Below, one piece after another: positions 42,753 to 43,532 of a DNA stretch of 43,532 nt (positions are counted from its first letter, which is position 1; each line of letters opens with the position of its first letter). The position numbers and the translations under genes are program-made. This DNA is from an uncultured Dysosmobacter sp. (GTDB lineage Bacteria > Bacillota > Clostridia > Oscillospirales > Oscillospiraceae), in NCBI GenBank assembly GCA_934636905.1, contig CAKUBJ010000013.1, forward strand, positions 1-43,532. Reading direction: 5' to 3'. The notes beneath the pieces are model-generated. The model saw nothing but the letters and a program-made list of their open reading frames with translations. It was not told the origin of the DNA and ran no database searches.

Positions 42753-43262
42753 GCCTGCTCACCTCCTGTTTTTGCAGCACAAACACTATCCGTGTATAAG
42801 AGAGATGTTCTTCGTTCTCCTCCGCGCAGATCGTTATGCCGGCATCCTCGAAGCGGATGGTGGTTTTGAGCTTTTCCCAATCAACGGTGCGCCGCAGCTC
42901 CAGCGCTTTCCGCGCCTCCTTTTTGCAGGATGCCGGTATGCGCGGCGGCGTTCTTCCGCGAGCAAGGGCAAACTCCAGCAGGCCTGCAATAATCACGGCT
43001 CCGCCCACAATGATCACATCGGTGGTTCTTGGCGGCATCAAGCCAAGAATCAGCGTCAAAAGGCCCAGCGCCAGCAGGAACACGCCATAAATGCGGCAGC
43101 GCACTGTCCGCCTTTCGCGGCGTAAGTTCTGATGTGGTCTGTCGCATTCCACATAGCGGGGCAGCGCCGCCGGCTCTCAGCTTCCAAACGCTGGTGCAGC
43201 AGCTCTGCGGTTTCTCTGTCCACAGCGGGATCATCGTAGTTGCTTATTTGAAAAAGATACAT
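42753..43262 (-). pseudogene. Frameshifted small membrane protein, possibly YcxB-like
   Basis: The frame starts MYLFQISNYDDPAVDRETAE (ATG at 43262 after GGAG). It changes phase at a CCCC run near 43155: removing one C gives ...RRRCRYVECDRPHQNLRRER. Two membrane helices follow (YGVFLLALGLLTLILGLM and VIIVGGAVIIAGLLEFAL), then a YcxB-like tail (TTIRFEDAGITICAEENEEH). The tail ends abruptly at LSYTRIVFVLQKQE, perhaps after a further deletion. It lies directly upstream of the truncated recombinase, as cargo of the same element. A sequencing error at the C run is possible. Confidence 0.5.
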
Positions 43263-43313
43263 GCGCTTCTCCATTTCGAAATCGTCTCATTGAGAGTGCC
43301 GGAAAATTCCATT

Positions 43314-43355
43314 CACAGCATATCGGACTGCCACCGGGCAGTCCGATATGCTGTG
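43314..43355. repeat. Perfect 19-bp inverted repeat
   Basis: CACAGCATATCGGACTGCC (43314-43332) pairs over its full length with 43337-43355 around the loop ACCG. No T-tract follows on either strand, so it is not a standard terminator for the minus-strand msrB gene upstream. It could be a transcript-end hairpin or a recombination/protein-binding site at the edge of the decayed element. Confidence 0.7.
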
Positions 43356-43400
43356 ATGTGCTGATAGTTCCTTGCATGAGAACTGCCGACCGCTTGCGTC

Positions 43401-43532
43401 CTATTTTTCAAACAGGTACAGCAGGTATCCGTAGCCCTCGGCCTCCATTTTTTCATAGGGGACGAAGCGCAGGGCCGCGCTGTTGATGCAGTAGCGCACG
43501 CCGTTGGGCGACTCCGGATCGCCGGTGAACAC
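43401..43532 (-). CDS. msrB: Peptide-methionine (R)-S-oxide reductase, C-terminal fragment
   Basis: The last 43 codons are inside the window and read [20 protein letters not shown], then [20 protein letters not shown] ending FEK. [13 protein letters not shown] is the signature of MsrB with the catalytic cysteine. MsrB reduces methionine-R-sulfoxide in proteins. The fragment cannot tell a stand-alone MsrB from an MsrAB fusion. This core gene marks the far side of the mobile-element scar. Confidence 0.9.
   Translation of the reverse strand: MFTGDPESPNGVRYCINSAALRFVPYEKMEAEGYGYLLYLFEK

Noticed and set aside
42791..42804. Twelve bases GTGTATAAGAGA matching part of the Tn5 mosaic end
   Set aside because: Only 12 of 19 bases match and it lies in coding-like sequence; a chance match or a weak hint of a library artefact, not evidence of Tn5.

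Overview
The window looks like a chromosome segment of a GC-rich, anaerobic, endospore-forming clostridium, most likely Oscillospiraceae-like. This is inferred from a six-subunit Rnf complex, SpoIIE, formate-THF ligase, a clostridial DivIVA/SepF block and GC-biased codon use. The species cannot be fixed from the sequence alone.

Layout. 1-4343 (minus) is the Rnf operon in the order rnfC-D-G-E-A-B, cut inside rnfB by the window edge, with its own promoter and a leader hairpin. 4765-7972 (plus) carries a DUF975 membrane protein, a MocR-type regulator that has lost the PLP lysine, and a DMT-family exporter. 8058-10484 (minus) holds a small conserved membrane protein and spoIIE. 10643-14883 (plus) has dusB, an ECF sigma/anti-sigma pair and fhs, closed by a strong terminator. 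14935-15310 is a repeat-rich scar beside lepA that contains a second, synonymously diverged copy of the lepA 3' end. 15311-20416 (minus) is an XRE regulator, an MBOAT acyltransferase, an SGNH-like partner and lepA, with a palindromic operator candidate at the regulator's promoter.

20591-36307 (minus) is a long colinear housekeeping stretch: flavodoxin reductase, miaB, mutS, a TPR lipoprotein, a CPBP protease, an AEC transporter, mutL, a second flavodoxin-fold reductase, miaA, hfq, an HlyD-like protein, a YggS protein, sepF, divIVA, and after a terminator a HAD hydrolase. It joins tRNA anticodon-loop modification (miaA, miaB), mismatch repair (mutS, mutL) and Hfq, followed by division genes. 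36460-38154 (minus) is a membrane-anchored LysM-G5-M23 cell-wall hydrolase whose -10 box lies in a palindrome. 38491-39054 (plus) is a NUDIX hydrolase.

The accessory end starts near 39276. A two-gene minus-strand operon encodes an RraA-family aldolase/decarboxylase and an unusual serine-dehydratase-like Fe-S enzyme in which an alpha-like domain comes before a beta-like domain. A tRNA-Val(GAC) gene with a near-consensus promoter follows. 42136-43310 is a graveyard of integrated elements: the 3' half of a tRNA-Ser(CGA) ending exactly in an integrase-type core site, a truncated excisionase-like HTH gene, a serine-recombinase gene cut after its first 38 codons, and a frameshifted membrane-protein gene. 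The window ends in the 3' end of an msrB-type gene.

The most novel candidates are the alpha-beta fused dehydratase/RraA operon, the tRNA-Ser att scar with its two truncated mobility genes, and the diverged duplicate lepA 3' end.
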